A stretch of 64,000 nucleotides of DNA from Eubacterium limosum (GTDB taxonomy: Bacteria; Bacillota; Clostridia; Eubacteriales; Eubacteriaceae): the NCBI RefSeq assembly GCF_000807675.2, contig NZ_CP019962.1, positions 3,162,001 to 3,226,000 of the forward strand. Direction: 5' to 3'. The first letter of the stretch is position 1. Every line of letters starts with the position of its first letter. The translations under genes and the position numbers were made by a program. Of the stretch, positions 1 through 8,115 are shown piece after piece. The notes beneath the pieces are model-generated. The model worked only from the letters and a program-made list of their open reading frames with translations. It searched no databases and was not told the DNA's origin.

Positions 1-27
1 GCCGATCTTTTTTTAAGCATATTCGGG

Positions 28-549
28 TCAGGCCAGCGGTGCGCAGGGGCAGGCAGTCAGCCTTTCGTCATCCGGTTCAATGGTCTCGCTGTCACTGATG
101 GGGTTTTCAAAATGCAGGGCGCCGCCGCAGACGTCGGCATAAACGGTGAGCACGACCATGCCGTCGCCCTCAGGATGCCTGGTATCGTCGCAGATACCGC
201 CCATACGGCAGCGATCCGTCACGTTCAGCTTAAAGTTCTCCGGTATAATCACATTGACGCCGCCATTTCTCACCTCAATGTCCAGGTCATATTGCTTTTT
301 GTCGGCCTTCACCTGGGAAAGGTCAACGCTCATGCCGCCGCAGAACACGCCGATCTTCATATCCTGCATGGGCACGTCACCCACGATTTTATTTTTACCG
401 CCGCAGATAACGCACTGGTCCAGAGCGTTTCCGGTCTTATCCATGCTTTCCTCAAAATCGTGCCCCTTTTTCAGAACACAGGCGAAAAAGGCTGTGGAGG
501 CGGCAAAGGTAAAGGCCGCGGTGCCGAGTAGTAGGTCCTTGAATTTCAT
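28..549 (-). CDS. LiaF/toast-rack-like membrane-anchored protein
   Basis: Unnamed 173-residue protein. One N-terminal hydrophobic segment (residues about 5-22) would anchor it in the membrane. The rest resembles the C-terminal beta-helical domain of LiaF-type cell-wall stress proteins, with repeated short strands ending in Gly-Gly (ICGGK, FCGGM, VCGGA) and a NGGVNVIIPE motif typical of that fold. Family members help sense envelope damage, but no lia-type kinase or regulator gene is next to it here. The usual Phe before Gly-Gly is replaced by Cys in several repeats, which is unusual. The start at 549 is chosen because AAGGAG lies just upstream; a longer frame reaches 591 without a ribosome site. 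Function is inferred from fold likeness only. Confidence 0.6.
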   Translation of the reverse strand: MKFKDLLLGTAAFTFAASTAFFACVLKKGHDFEESMDKTGNALDQCVICGGKNKIVGDVPMQDMKIGVFCGGMSVDLSQVKADKKQYDLDIEVRNGGVNVIIPENFKLNVTDRCRMGGICDDTRHPEGDGMVVLTVYADVCGGALHFENPISDSETIEPDDERLTACPCAPLA

Positions 550-701
550 GTTAAATCTCCTTGCATATGATGTTACGATTAATAATAGCACCTTTTTCTT
601 TAAAATAGAATAGGGGCGGAGGATTCTTAACCGATTTAAGCGAAGATGATTATGAAAACGTTGCTGTATACAATTTTTAATCTAAAATTAAAAAAGTGTG
701 G

Positions 702-707
702 TATAAT
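702..707 (+). promoter_or_regulatory. Probable -10 box upstream of the HD-domain gene
   Basis: A perfect TATAAT stands in an A+T-rich intergenic stretch about 60 bases before the HD gene. No convincing -35 box is visible at 17 bases, so the assignment rests on the -10 alone. Confidence 0.35.
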
Positions 708-769
708 AAGTGCGAAGCTTTATTCAGACAGAGTAAGCAAAATAACAAAGAATGTGAGATGCAGAACAT

Positions 770-1282
770 TTGGAATATATATATAAAAGAAAATACAGTG
801 AAGAATTTTTGGAAATCGTGAGCGACATCATCGATCATCCTAAATTTCAGGAGCTGAGAGACATCGACCACCACGGCAATGGGCTTTACGCGCATTCGGT
901 GGCGGTTGGCTACAACTCATACCTCATTGCCAAAAAGCTGGGCCTTGACTATGTCTCAGTGGCGCGCGGCGCTCTGCTGCACGACTTCTTTTTCCAGGAC
1001 TGGCGCGATAATGAGAAAGACGGCAGGGGATTTGACCGTATCCGTCAGATGCACGGCTTCAGCCATCCCAAGACAGCCCTTAAAAACGCAAGGAAATATT
1101 TTAATATCAACGATAAAGAGGCAGACATGATTGTCAAGCACATGTTTCCGCTCACCATTACCCCGCCGATGCACCGCGAAAGCTGGGTGGTCACAGCGGT
1201 GGACAAGGGTGTTGCCATTAAAGAGATGGTTTGCGAGCATACTCCGCGCAAGCTGTACTACAAGTTAAGATTTCAAGACTAG
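770..1282 (+). CDS. HD-domain phosphohydrolase
   Basis: A 170-residue protein of the HD superfamily, metal-dependent phosphohydrolases acting on nucleotides or cyclic nucleotides. The metal ligands are visible: a His in YAHSVAVG, the HD pair in ALLHDFFFQDW, and later histidines in HGFSHPKTA and VKHMFPL. The order H...HD...H matches small stand-alone HD proteins often annotated as YedJ/YpgQ-like or predicted hydrolases; the substrate cannot be told from sequence. It starts with TTG at 770; a stop at 755 in the same frame excludes longer forms. It ends 45 bases before the isocitrate dehydrogenase gene, so the two may be cotranscribed. Confidence 0.75.
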   Translation: MEYIYKRKYSEEFLEIVSDIIDHPKFQELRDIDHHGNGLYAHSVAVGYNSYLIAKKLGLDYVSVARGALLHDFFFQDWRDNEKDGRGFDRIRQMHGFSHPKTALKNARKYFNINDKEADMIVKHMFPLTITPPMHRESWVVTAVDKGVAIKEMVCEHTPRKLYYKLRFQD

Positions 1283-1327
1283 CCTGGCTTAGTTTTTTAA
1301 ATAAAATAGAGATTCTGGAGGAAGACA

Positions 1328-2533
1328 TTGGGTTTGAAACATTTAGAAGAGATTGAAAAAGCGAAAGCACATTTTGGTAAAATTCTGGAAGAACAGTTCG
1401 TGCGTATTGACCGCATGAAAGCCGAAAGCGAATTTGTCGACTATGCGTCTAAAGATCAAATCGTGATCGGGATTGTCGGCGGCGACGGCATCGGCCCTTT
1501 CATTACCGCGGAAGCCGAAAAGGTTCTGGCGTTTCTGCTAAAGGATGATGTGGAAAAGGGACGGGTTGTCTTTAAGGAAATCGACGGCCTGACCATCGAA
1601 AACCGCGCAGCCTGCGGCAAGGCCATTCCAAACGATGTCCTGGCAGAATTAAAGGAATGTGACGTTATTTTAAAAGGGCCAACCACCACCCCGAGAGAAG
1701 GGGATAAATGGCCGAACATCGAGAGCGCCAACGTAGCCATGCGCCGTGAGCTGGATTTGTTCGCCAACGTGCGTCCGGTTTCTGTTCCCGAAAAGGATAT
1801 TGACTGGACCTTCTACCGTGAGAACACCGAGGGCGGCTACGCAGTCGGCAGTAAGGGCGTCCATGTCAATGACGACCTGGCCATTGACTTCACCGTCACC
1901 ACCCAGGAGGGCTCAGAGAGAATTATCCGCGCGGCTTTTGACTACGCGAAAAAATCCGGTAAGAATAAGGTGACAGTGGTCACCAAAGCCAATGTCATCA
2001 AAACAACCGACGGCAAGTTTTTAGATACCGCCAAGGCCATCGCGAAGGAATACCCGGAAGTGGAAATGGATGACTGGTATATTGACATCATGACCGCCAA
2101 GCTGGTCGATGAAAAACGCCGTTCCCAGTTCAATGTGATGGTACTGCCCAACCTTTACGGCGATATCCTGACCGATGAGGCGGCCGAGTTCCAGGGCGGT
2201 GTTGGCACCGCGGGCTCTGCAAACATTGGCAAGCGCTACGCCATGTTTGAAGCCATCCACGGCTCAGCGCCGAGAATGGTCGACGAGGGACGCGGCCAGT
2301 ACGCGGACCCGTGCAGCATTATCCGCGCTGCCGGCATGCTGCTCGAACACATCGGCTATATGAACGAAGCCAGAAAGCTCCAGATGGCTCTGGACATCTG
2401 CGGCAATTTTGAAAAGAAGCTGGCGATTACCGGCCGCGATACCGGCGCCACCGGCGCGGAATATGCCGAATACCTGATGAATACCCTTTCTCAGGATAAT
2501 CTGGAAGAAGTGTTTAACAGCTATCAAAAATAA
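1328..2533 (+). CDS. icd: Isocitrate dehydrogenase (isocitrate/isopropylmalate family)
   Basis: Oxidatively decarboxylates isocitrate to 2-oxoglutarate, supplying glutamate synthesis in an anaerobe with an incomplete TCA cycle. The 401-residue protein carries the family core: GDGIGP near residue 50, the substrate loop SANVAMRR matching the S-x-N-x-x-x-R signature of isocitrate enzymes rather than the E-x-x-L-x-x-R form of isopropylmalate dehydrogenases, YRENTEGGY, a metal-binding NLYGDILTDEAAE segment and a HGSAP cofactor loop. Cofactor choice (NAD or NADP) is not settled by the loop, but NAD is common in related anaerobes. TTG start at 1328 follows GGAGGA; a second TTG two codons later is also possible. 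A strong terminator follows directly. Confidence 0.88.
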   Translation: MGLKHLEEIEKAKAHFGKILEEQFVRIDRMKAESEFVDYASKDQIVIGIVGGDGIGPFITAEAEKVLAFLLKDDVEKGRVVFKEIDGLTIENRAACGKAIPNDVLAELKECDVILKGPTTTPREGDKWPNIESANVAMRRELDLFANVRPVSVPEKDIDWTFYRENTEGGYAVGSKGVHVNDDLAIDFTVTTQEGSERIIRAAFDYAKKSGKNKVTVVTKANVIKTTDGKFLDTAKAIAKEYPEVEMDDWYIDIMTAKLVDEKRRSQFNVMVLPNLYGDILTDEAAEFQGGVGTAGSANIGKRYAMFEAIHGSAPRMVDEGRGQYADPCSIIRAAGMLLEHIGYMNEARKLQMALDICGNFEKKLAITGRDTGATGAEYAEYLMNTLSQDNLEEVFNSYQK

Positions 2534-2546
2534 ATCAGCATTTGAG

Positions 2547-2578
2547 AAAAGACTTGTTTAGACGAACAAGTCTTTTTT
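2547..2578 (+). terminator. Intrinsic terminator after isocitrate dehydrogenase
   Basis: AGACTTGTT pairs with AACAAGTCT around a six-base loop and is followed by a run of six T. It closes the HD-icd unit. Confidence 0.9.
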
Positions 2579-2661
2579 AGTCGGTTTTTATATAAAATTT
2601 AGGTTGGCCGTATATAATAGAAGTGATCGTGCAATAAAATCCCGATGAAGGAGCGATGCGT

Positions 2662-4149
2662 ATGCTCGAAAAATTAAATCTTGATGTCGAAGTTGAAAAA
2701 GCGGTTTATAAGGAAGAAAAAGATGCCCTGTCCATTAAGCTGGGCGCCCTGCAGCGCCGGATAAAGGAGCTGGGAATACCGGTGCTGATTATTTTTGAGG
2801 GCTGGGACGCCGCGGGCAAGGGGACGTTGATCAACGACCTGATGATCCCGCTGGACCCCAGAAACTTTGTGGTGTACAATGCCATCAAGCCCAACGATGA
2901 TGAAATCAACCGGCCCCTGCTGTGGCGCTACTGGACCAAAACACCGGAAAAAGGGCGGATGGTCCTGTTTGACCGCAGCTATTACAGCGACCTGGTTCAC
3001 CGGCAAAAGCTGGACAAGGACGAGCTGAAGCTGCTCCTGCACCAGGCCAATGATTTTGAGAAGGTTCTGGCACAAAACGGGACAGTCATCATTAAGTTTT
3101 TTATCCACATCAGCCAGAAGGAGCAGAAAAAGCGCTTTGAAAAGCTGGAGGAAAACCCATCCACCAGCTGGCGTGTGACCGGGGAGGACTGGCGTGAGAA
3201 TAAGAACTATGACAAAATATATAAAAAGCTCAACCACACGTTGGAGGCCACCGACACCGACTGCGGGCCCTGGACACTGGTGGAAGGCCATAATAAGGAC
3301 TACGCCTGCCTGAAAATTTACAATACCCTTGCATTCCGGCTCGAAAAGGAAATCGAGAAGGTAGAAAACGCTGAAAAGCCAGTGCTCCAGCCCCTCATCT
3401 CAGCAGAGGACGACCCATACCGCACCCCGGTGCTGGAATCTGTGGACATGGACAAGGGCATGGATCGGGAGACTTACAAGGAAGAACTGAGAAAATGCCA
3501 GAAAAAGCTGCGGGATCTCGAGTATCAGATTTACAGCCGCCGTATCCCCGTCATTATCGGCTTTGAGGGCTGGGACGCCGGAGGCAAGGGCGGGGCCATC
3601 AAACGCCTTTGTGAAAACCTGGACCCCAGGGGCTACCGCGTTTATCCCACCGCTGCGCCCACCAGTGAGGAGCTGGCCCACAACTGGCTCTGGCGTTTCT
3701 GGAAAACGGTGCCCAAGCGCGGGCATTTCAGCATTTACGACCGCACCTGGTACGGCCGGGTAATGGTTGAGCCCATTGAAGGCTTCTGTACTGCCGACGA
3801 TTACCGACGGGCATTCCGGGAGATCAACGATTTTGAAAAACAGCTGACCGATTTTGGGGCAGTGGCGCTGAAATTCTGGATGAACATCAGCAGGGACGAA
3901 CAGGAGAAGCGCTTCAAGGAGAGGGAAAACGACCCGGACAAGCAGTGGAAGATTACCGATGAGGACTGGCGCAACCGCGAAAAATGGGACGCCTATGTGG
4001 TGGCTGTGGACCGGATGCTATTAAAAACCTCAACCGAAAACGCGCCCTGGATCGTGGTGGAGGGCAATGACAAGTACTACGCCCGCATCAAGGTGCTGAA
4101 AACCGTCATCGAGGCCATCGAGAAGAAAATAGCAGAGCTGGATGCCTGA
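2662..4149 (+). CDS. pap: Polyphosphate:AMP phosphotransferase (class II PPK2, two domains)
   Basis: Transfers phosphate from polyphosphate to AMP (or ADP), linking polyphosphate stores to the nucleotide pool. The protein of about 495 residues contains two PPK2 domains in tandem. Each has a Walker A loop, FEGWDAAGKG near residue 47 and FEGWDAGGKG near residue 300, and a lid/Walker B segment (LFDRSYYSDL and IYDRTWYGRV). Tandem architecture is the mark of the AMP-phosphorylating class. Both P-loops look intact, so neither domain is obviously dead. The start at 2662 is preferred because AAGGAG lies eight bases upstream; an in-frame ATG at 2656 sits only two bases from that site. The gene stands alone after the icd terminator. 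Confidence 0.88.
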   Translation: MLEKLNLDVEVEKAVYKEEKDALSIKLGALQRRIKELGIPVLIIFEGWDAAGKGTLINDLMIPLDPRNFVVYNAIKPNDDEINRPLLWRYWTKTPEKGRMVLFDRSYYSDLVHRQKLDKDELKLLLHQANDFEKVLAQNGTVIIKFFIHISQKEQKKRFEKLEENPSTSWRVTGEDWRENKNYDKIYKKLNHTLEATDTDCGPWTLVEGHNKDYACLKIYNTLAFRLEKEIEKVENAEKPVLQPLISAEDDPYRTPVLESVDMDKGMDRETYKEELRKCQKKLRDLEYQIYSRRIPVIIGFEGWDAGGKGGAIKRLCENLDPRGYRVYPTAAPTSEELAHNWLWRFWKTVPKRGHFSIYDRTWYGRVMVEPIEGFCTADDYRRAFREINDFEKQLTDFGAVALKFWMNISRDEQEKRFKERENDPDKQWKITDEDWRNREKWDAYVVAVDRMLLKTSTENAPWIVVEGNDKYYARIKVLKTVIEAIEKKIAELDA

Positions 4150-4329
4150 AAAATGGAAAGAAGCGCTGTTTTAAGCGTGAAGTGAAAAGAATGGCGCTGA
4201 AAACCTGTTCAAAACGGCGAAGAGACGTCAAAATTTGTCCAAAAAATACCCGAAATCAAAATTTTACCTGTCAAATTTTTAACAGAGATTTCTGTACGAA
4301 AAATAGGACAAAAAATTATCCGAAAAGGT

Positions 4330-4361
4330 GTGTATACACCCTAATTGAATTGTGTTATAAT
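4330..4361 (+). promoter_or_regulatory. PFOR promoter with extended -10 and overlapping palindrome
   Basis: TGTTATAAT (4353-4361) is an extended -10 element. The expected -35 position is occupied by the perfect 10-base palindrome GTGTATACAC (4330-4339), itself inside a wider GGTG...CACC repeat. A further TATACACA lies at 4382-4389. An operator overlapping the -35 is inferred. The rest of the 280-base gap 4150-4431 holds only A+T-rich sequence with no gene I can support. Confidence 0.5.
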
Positions 4362-4431
4362 CGTTAAAGGTAAAAATTTGTTATACACAATTAATACATT
4401 TTTAAATGCTTAATTTCTAAGGAGGAATATC

Positions 4432-7400
4432 ATGTCCAAAACAATGATGACAATGGATGGGAACCAGGCTGCTGCTCACGTGGCATACGCCTTTACTGAA
4501 GTAGCTGGCATTTTCCCAATCACCCCGTCTTCCCCAATGGCCGAACACGTTGACGCCTGGTCTGCACAGGGAAGAAAAAACATTTTTGGAGAAACCGTCA
4601 AAGTATCTGAAATGCAGTCTGAAGGGGGCGCCGCTGGTACAGTCCACGGTTCTTTGGCTGCCGGTGCTTTAACAACAACCTTTACAGCTTCTCAGGGTCT
4701 TTTATTAATGATCCCGAATATGTATAAAATCGCCGGTGAATTATTACCAGGCGTATTCCATGTATCTGCCCGTACACTGGCTGCTCACGCTTTATCTATC
4801 TTCGGCGACCACGGCGACGTTATGGCCTGCCGCCAGACTGGTTTCGCAATGCTGGCGACCGGTTCTGTACAGGAAGTCATGGATTTAGGCGGCGTTGCGC
4901 ATTTAGCTGCCATCAAATCAAGAATTCCGTTCTTACACTTCTTCGACGGCTTCAGAACCTCTCATGAAGTTCAGAAGGTTGAAGTCATGGATTATGAAGC
5001 TTACAAGAAAATGGTTGACTGGGATGCAATTCAGGCATTCAGAGACCACGCTTTAAATCCGGAACACCCTGTAACAAGAGGTACCGCCCAGAATGGCGAT
5101 GTCTTCTTCCAGGCACGTGAAGCCTGCAACAAATTCTACGACGCTGTTCCAGACATCGTTGCAGAATACATGGACAAAGTCTCCGCAGAAACCGGCAGAG
5201 AATACCATCCGTTCAACTACTACGGCGATCCGGATGCTGAAAACATCATTGTTGCTATGGGTTCAGTTACAGACTGTATCGAAGAAACCATTGACTACAT
5301 GGCTGCACAGGGCGAAAAGGTTGGTGTGCTGAAGGTACACTTGTTCAGACCTTTCTCTGAAAAATACTTCTTTGAAGCATTACCGAAAAATGTTAAACGT
5401 ATCTGTGTCTTAGACAGAACAAAAGAACCTGGCGCTCTCGGCGATCCTTTATACCAGGATGTCTGCACCATTTTCTACGGCAAGGAAAACGCGCCTCTGA
5501 TCATTGCGGGCCGTTACGGCTTAAGCTCCAAGGATACCACTCCTGGCCAGATCAAGGCTGTTTATGACAACCTGAAATTAGATACACCGAAAGATAAATT
5601 CACCATCGGTATCGTCGATGATGTTACCTTCACTAACCTGGAAGTAACAGACAACATCCATACTGTTCCAGAAGGAACCAAGGGCTGTAAATTCTGGGGT
5701 CTGGGTTCTGACGGTACTGTCGGCGCCAACAAAAACTCCATCAAAATCATCGGTGACCACACCGACTTATACGCTCAGGGCTACTTTGACTATGACTCCA
5801 AGAAATCCGGCGGTATCACCGTTTCTCACTTAAGATTCGGTAAACAGCCGATCAAGTCACCATACCTGATCGTTAACTCTGACTTTATTTCCTGCTCTAC
5901 ACAGGCTTATGTACACCAGTATGACCTGTTAAACGGCCTGAAAAAAGGCGGCACATTCTTACTGAACACCGTCTGGTCTGTCGATGAACTGGGCGAACGT
6001 TTACCAGCGAGCATGAAACGCTACATGGCTGAAAATGATACTGAGTTCTATATCATCAACGCAACCAAGGTTGCAGAAGAAATTGGTCTTGGCCGCAGAA
6101 CCAATACCATCATGCAGGCAGCTTTCTTCAAACTGGCCGACATCATTCCAATTGATGACGCGGTTAAGTTCATGAAGGAAGGGATCATGAAATCCTACGG
6201 TAAGAAGGGTGACAAGATTGTCAACATGAACTACGAAGCTGTTGACGCTGGTATCAACCCGGATATCTTAACCAAGGTAGAAATTCCTGCTGACTGGGCA
6301 AACGCACAGGACGAAGCAGTAGAAGCCAAAGACGAACCAAAATTCGTTAAGGAAATCCTGCGTCCGGTTAACCGTTTCGAAGGCAACAGCATTCCAGTTT
6401 CCGCTTTCGTCGACAATGAAGACGGGACTTACATGGCTGGTTCTTCCGCTTATGAAAAACGTGGTATCGCTGTAAATGTACCACAGTGGATTCCGGAAAA
6501 CTGTATCCAGTGTAACCAGTGTTCATTCGTATGCCCACACGCTGCGATCCGCCCGGTATTAATGGACGAAGCTGAAAAAGCGGCTGCTCCGGAAGGCTTT
6601 GACAGCATCAAAGCGAACGGTAAACAGTTCGACGGCTTACAGTACAGAATCCAGGTCAGCGTATTAGACTGTACAGGCTGCGGCAACTGTGCTGACGCAT
6701 GTCCGGCTAAGACAAAAGCACTGGAAATGAAACCTCTTGAAACTCAGGAAAATCAGGTTGCTAACTGGGAATATGCGACAACTGTTCCAGTTAAAGACGA
6801 CCGTATGAATAAATACACCGTTAAGGGCAGCCAGTTCTGCCAGCCGCTGCTTGAATTCTCCGGCGCTTGTGCTGGTTGTGGTGAAACACCATACATCAAG
6901 GCTGTTACCCAGTTATACGGTGACCGCATGATGATCGCCAACGCTACCGGCTGTTCTTCAATCTGGGGCGCTTCAACACCGTCCACACCATACTGCAAGA
7001 ACGCTAAGGGTCAGGGTCCTGCATGGGCGAACTCCCTGTTCGAAGACAATGCAGAATATGGCTTCGGTATGTTACAGGCAAGCAACAAGATCAGAGAAAC
7101 CCTTGCGAACTACTTAGCAGCAATTGCGGAAACTGCACCTGAAGCAGTTAAAGCAGCAGCGAACAAGTGGATTGAAAATAAAGAAGACGCAGAAGGCTCT
7201 AAAGAAGCATCTGCCGAATTAAAAGCCGCTCTGGAAGGCTACTCTGTAGACGACCAGGTACTGGCAGATAAACTGAAATTCGTTAAGGACAACGCAGATC
7301 ACTATGTCAAGAAATCCGTATGGGTATTCGGTGGTGACGGCTGGGCTTACGATATCGGATACGGCGGTTTAGACCATGTATTAGCCTCCAAGGAAGACAT

Positions 7401-7968
7401 CAATGTATTCGTTCTGGATACAGAAGTTTACTCCAACACTGGCGGCCAGGCTTCTAAATCTACTCCGACCGGTGCCGTTGCACAGTTCGCAGCATCCGGC
7501 GAAAGAATCAAGAAAAAAGACCTTGGTATGATGGCAGCTACCTACGGCTACGTTTATGTTGCCCAGGTTGCCATGGGTGCTGACAAAAACCAGTACATGA
7601 AGGTATTACAGGAAGCAGAAGCTTATCCGGGTCCATCCCTGATCATTGCTTACGCACCATGTATCAACCACGGTATCAAGGGCGGTATGGGCCGTACCCA
7701 GTCTCATGAAGCAGATGCTGTTGCATGCGGCTACTGGCACTTATACCGTTACAACCCAATGCTGAAAGCCGAAGGCAAGAACCCATTCACACTGGATTCT
7801 AAAGAACCAGATTTCAGTAAATTCCAGGATTTCATCAACAGCGAAGTTCGTTACACCTCATTACGTTTAAGCTTCCCAGAAGTTGCTGATCAGTTATATG
7901 AAAAAGCACAGGAAGAAGCTGAAGAACGCTATGCAGGCTACAAACGCATGGCTGCACAGGAATTCTAA
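4432..7968 (+). CDS. nifJ: Pyruvate:ferredoxin (flavodoxin) oxidoreductase, single-chain
   Basis: Converts pyruvate and CoA to acetyl-CoA and CO2 while reducing ferredoxin; in acetogens it also works in reverse for carbon assimilation. The 1178-residue chain has all fused domains in order: the pyrimidine-binding domain at the N terminus (TEVAGIFPITPSSPMAEH), the CoA/transketolase-like domains, two [4Fe-4S] ferredoxin motifs (CIQCNQCSFVCPH near residue 690 and CTGCGNCADACPA near 745), a proximal cluster Cys set in CAGCGETPY, and the TPP-binding GDGWAYDIG with the metal ligands in YSNTGGQ near 1000. Length is standard for the family. GGAGG precedes the ATG. Codon use is strongly biased to a restricted set, as expected for a very highly expressed enzyme. 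It is monocistronic between its own promoter and terminator. Confidence 0.97.
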   Translation: MSKTMMTMDGNQAAAHVAYAFTEVAGIFPITPSSPMAEHVDAWSAQGRKNIFGETVKVSEMQSEGGAAGTVHGSLAAGALTTTFTASQGLLLMIPNMYKIAGELLPGVFHVSARTLAAHALSIFGDHGDVMACRQTGFAMLATGSVQEVMDLGGVAHLAAIKSRIPFLHFFDGFRTSHEVQKVEVMDYEAYKKMVDWDAIQAFRDHALNPEHPVTRGTAQNGDVFFQAREACNKFYDAVPDIVAEYMDKVSAETGREYHPFNYYGDPDAENIIVAMGSVTDCIEETIDYMAAQGEKVGVLKVHLFRPFSEKYFFEALPKNVKRICVLDRTKEPGALGDPLYQDVCTIFYGKENAPLIIAGRYGLSSKDTTPGQIKAVYDNLKLDTPKDKFTIGIVDDVTFTNLEVTDNIHTVPEGTKGCKFWGLGSDGTVGANKNSIKIIGDHTDLYAQGYFDYDSKKSGGITVSHLRFGKQPIKSPYLIVNSDFISCSTQAYVHQYDLLNGLKKGGTFLLNTVWSVDELGERLPASMKRYMAENDTEFYIINATKVAEEIGLGRRTNTIMQAAFFKLADIIPIDDAVKFMKEGIMKSYGKKGDKIVNMNYEAVDAGINPDILTKVEIPADWANAQDEAVEAKDEPKFVKEILRPVNRFEGNSIPVSAFVDNEDGTYMAGSSAYEKRGIAVNVPQWIPENCIQCNQCSFVCPHAAIRPVLMDEAEKAAAPEGFDSIKANGKQFDGLQYRIQVSVLDCTGCGNCADACPAKTKALEMKPLETQENQVANWEYATTVPVKDDRMNKYTVKGSQFCQPLLEFSGACAGCGETPYIKAVTQLYGDRMMIANATGCSSIWGASTPSTPYCKNAKGQGPAWANSLFEDNAEYGFGMLQASNKIRETLANYLAAIAETAPEAVKAAANKWIENKEDAEGSKEASAELKAALEGYSVDDQVLADKLKFVKDNADHYVKKSVWVFGGDGWAYDIGYGGLDHVLASKEDINVFVLDTEVYSNTGGQASKSTPTGAVAQFAASGERIKKKDLGMMAATYGYVYVAQVAMGADKNQYMKVLQEAEAYPGPSLIIAYAPCINHGIKGGMGRTQSHEADAVACGYWHLYRYNPMLKAEGKNPFTLDSKEPDFSKFQDFINSEVRYTSLRLSFPEVADQLYEKAQEEAEERYAGYKRMAAQEF

Positions 7969-7985
7969 TCCAAGCTAAAACATAC

Positions 7986-8026
7986 AAAGCCCCCGGACTC
8001 CATATGGAATCCGGGGGCTTTTTTAT
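7986..8026 (+). terminator. Strong terminator after PFOR
   Basis: AAAGCCCCCGGA and TCCGGGGGCTTT form a long G+C-rich stem around TCCATATGGA, followed by six T. Confidence 0.95.
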
Positions 8027-8115
8027 GGTTATTGCCGGTACAGATAAAGTTTTGCGTTTGTCTATTCTCCAAAAGGGTATCTTATAGAGAGAAATACCGA
8101 AAGGAGAGAGCAAGC

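Noticed and set aside
4182-4367. 61-codon open frame between pap and PFOR
   Set aside because: No ribosome site, odd Lys/Arg/Cys/Asn-rich composition and overlap with the PFOR promoter region; most likely chance.
4381-4389. TTATACACA resembling a DnaA box
   Set aside because: Single copy with no cluster or dnaA/dnaN nearby; no reason to call an origin.
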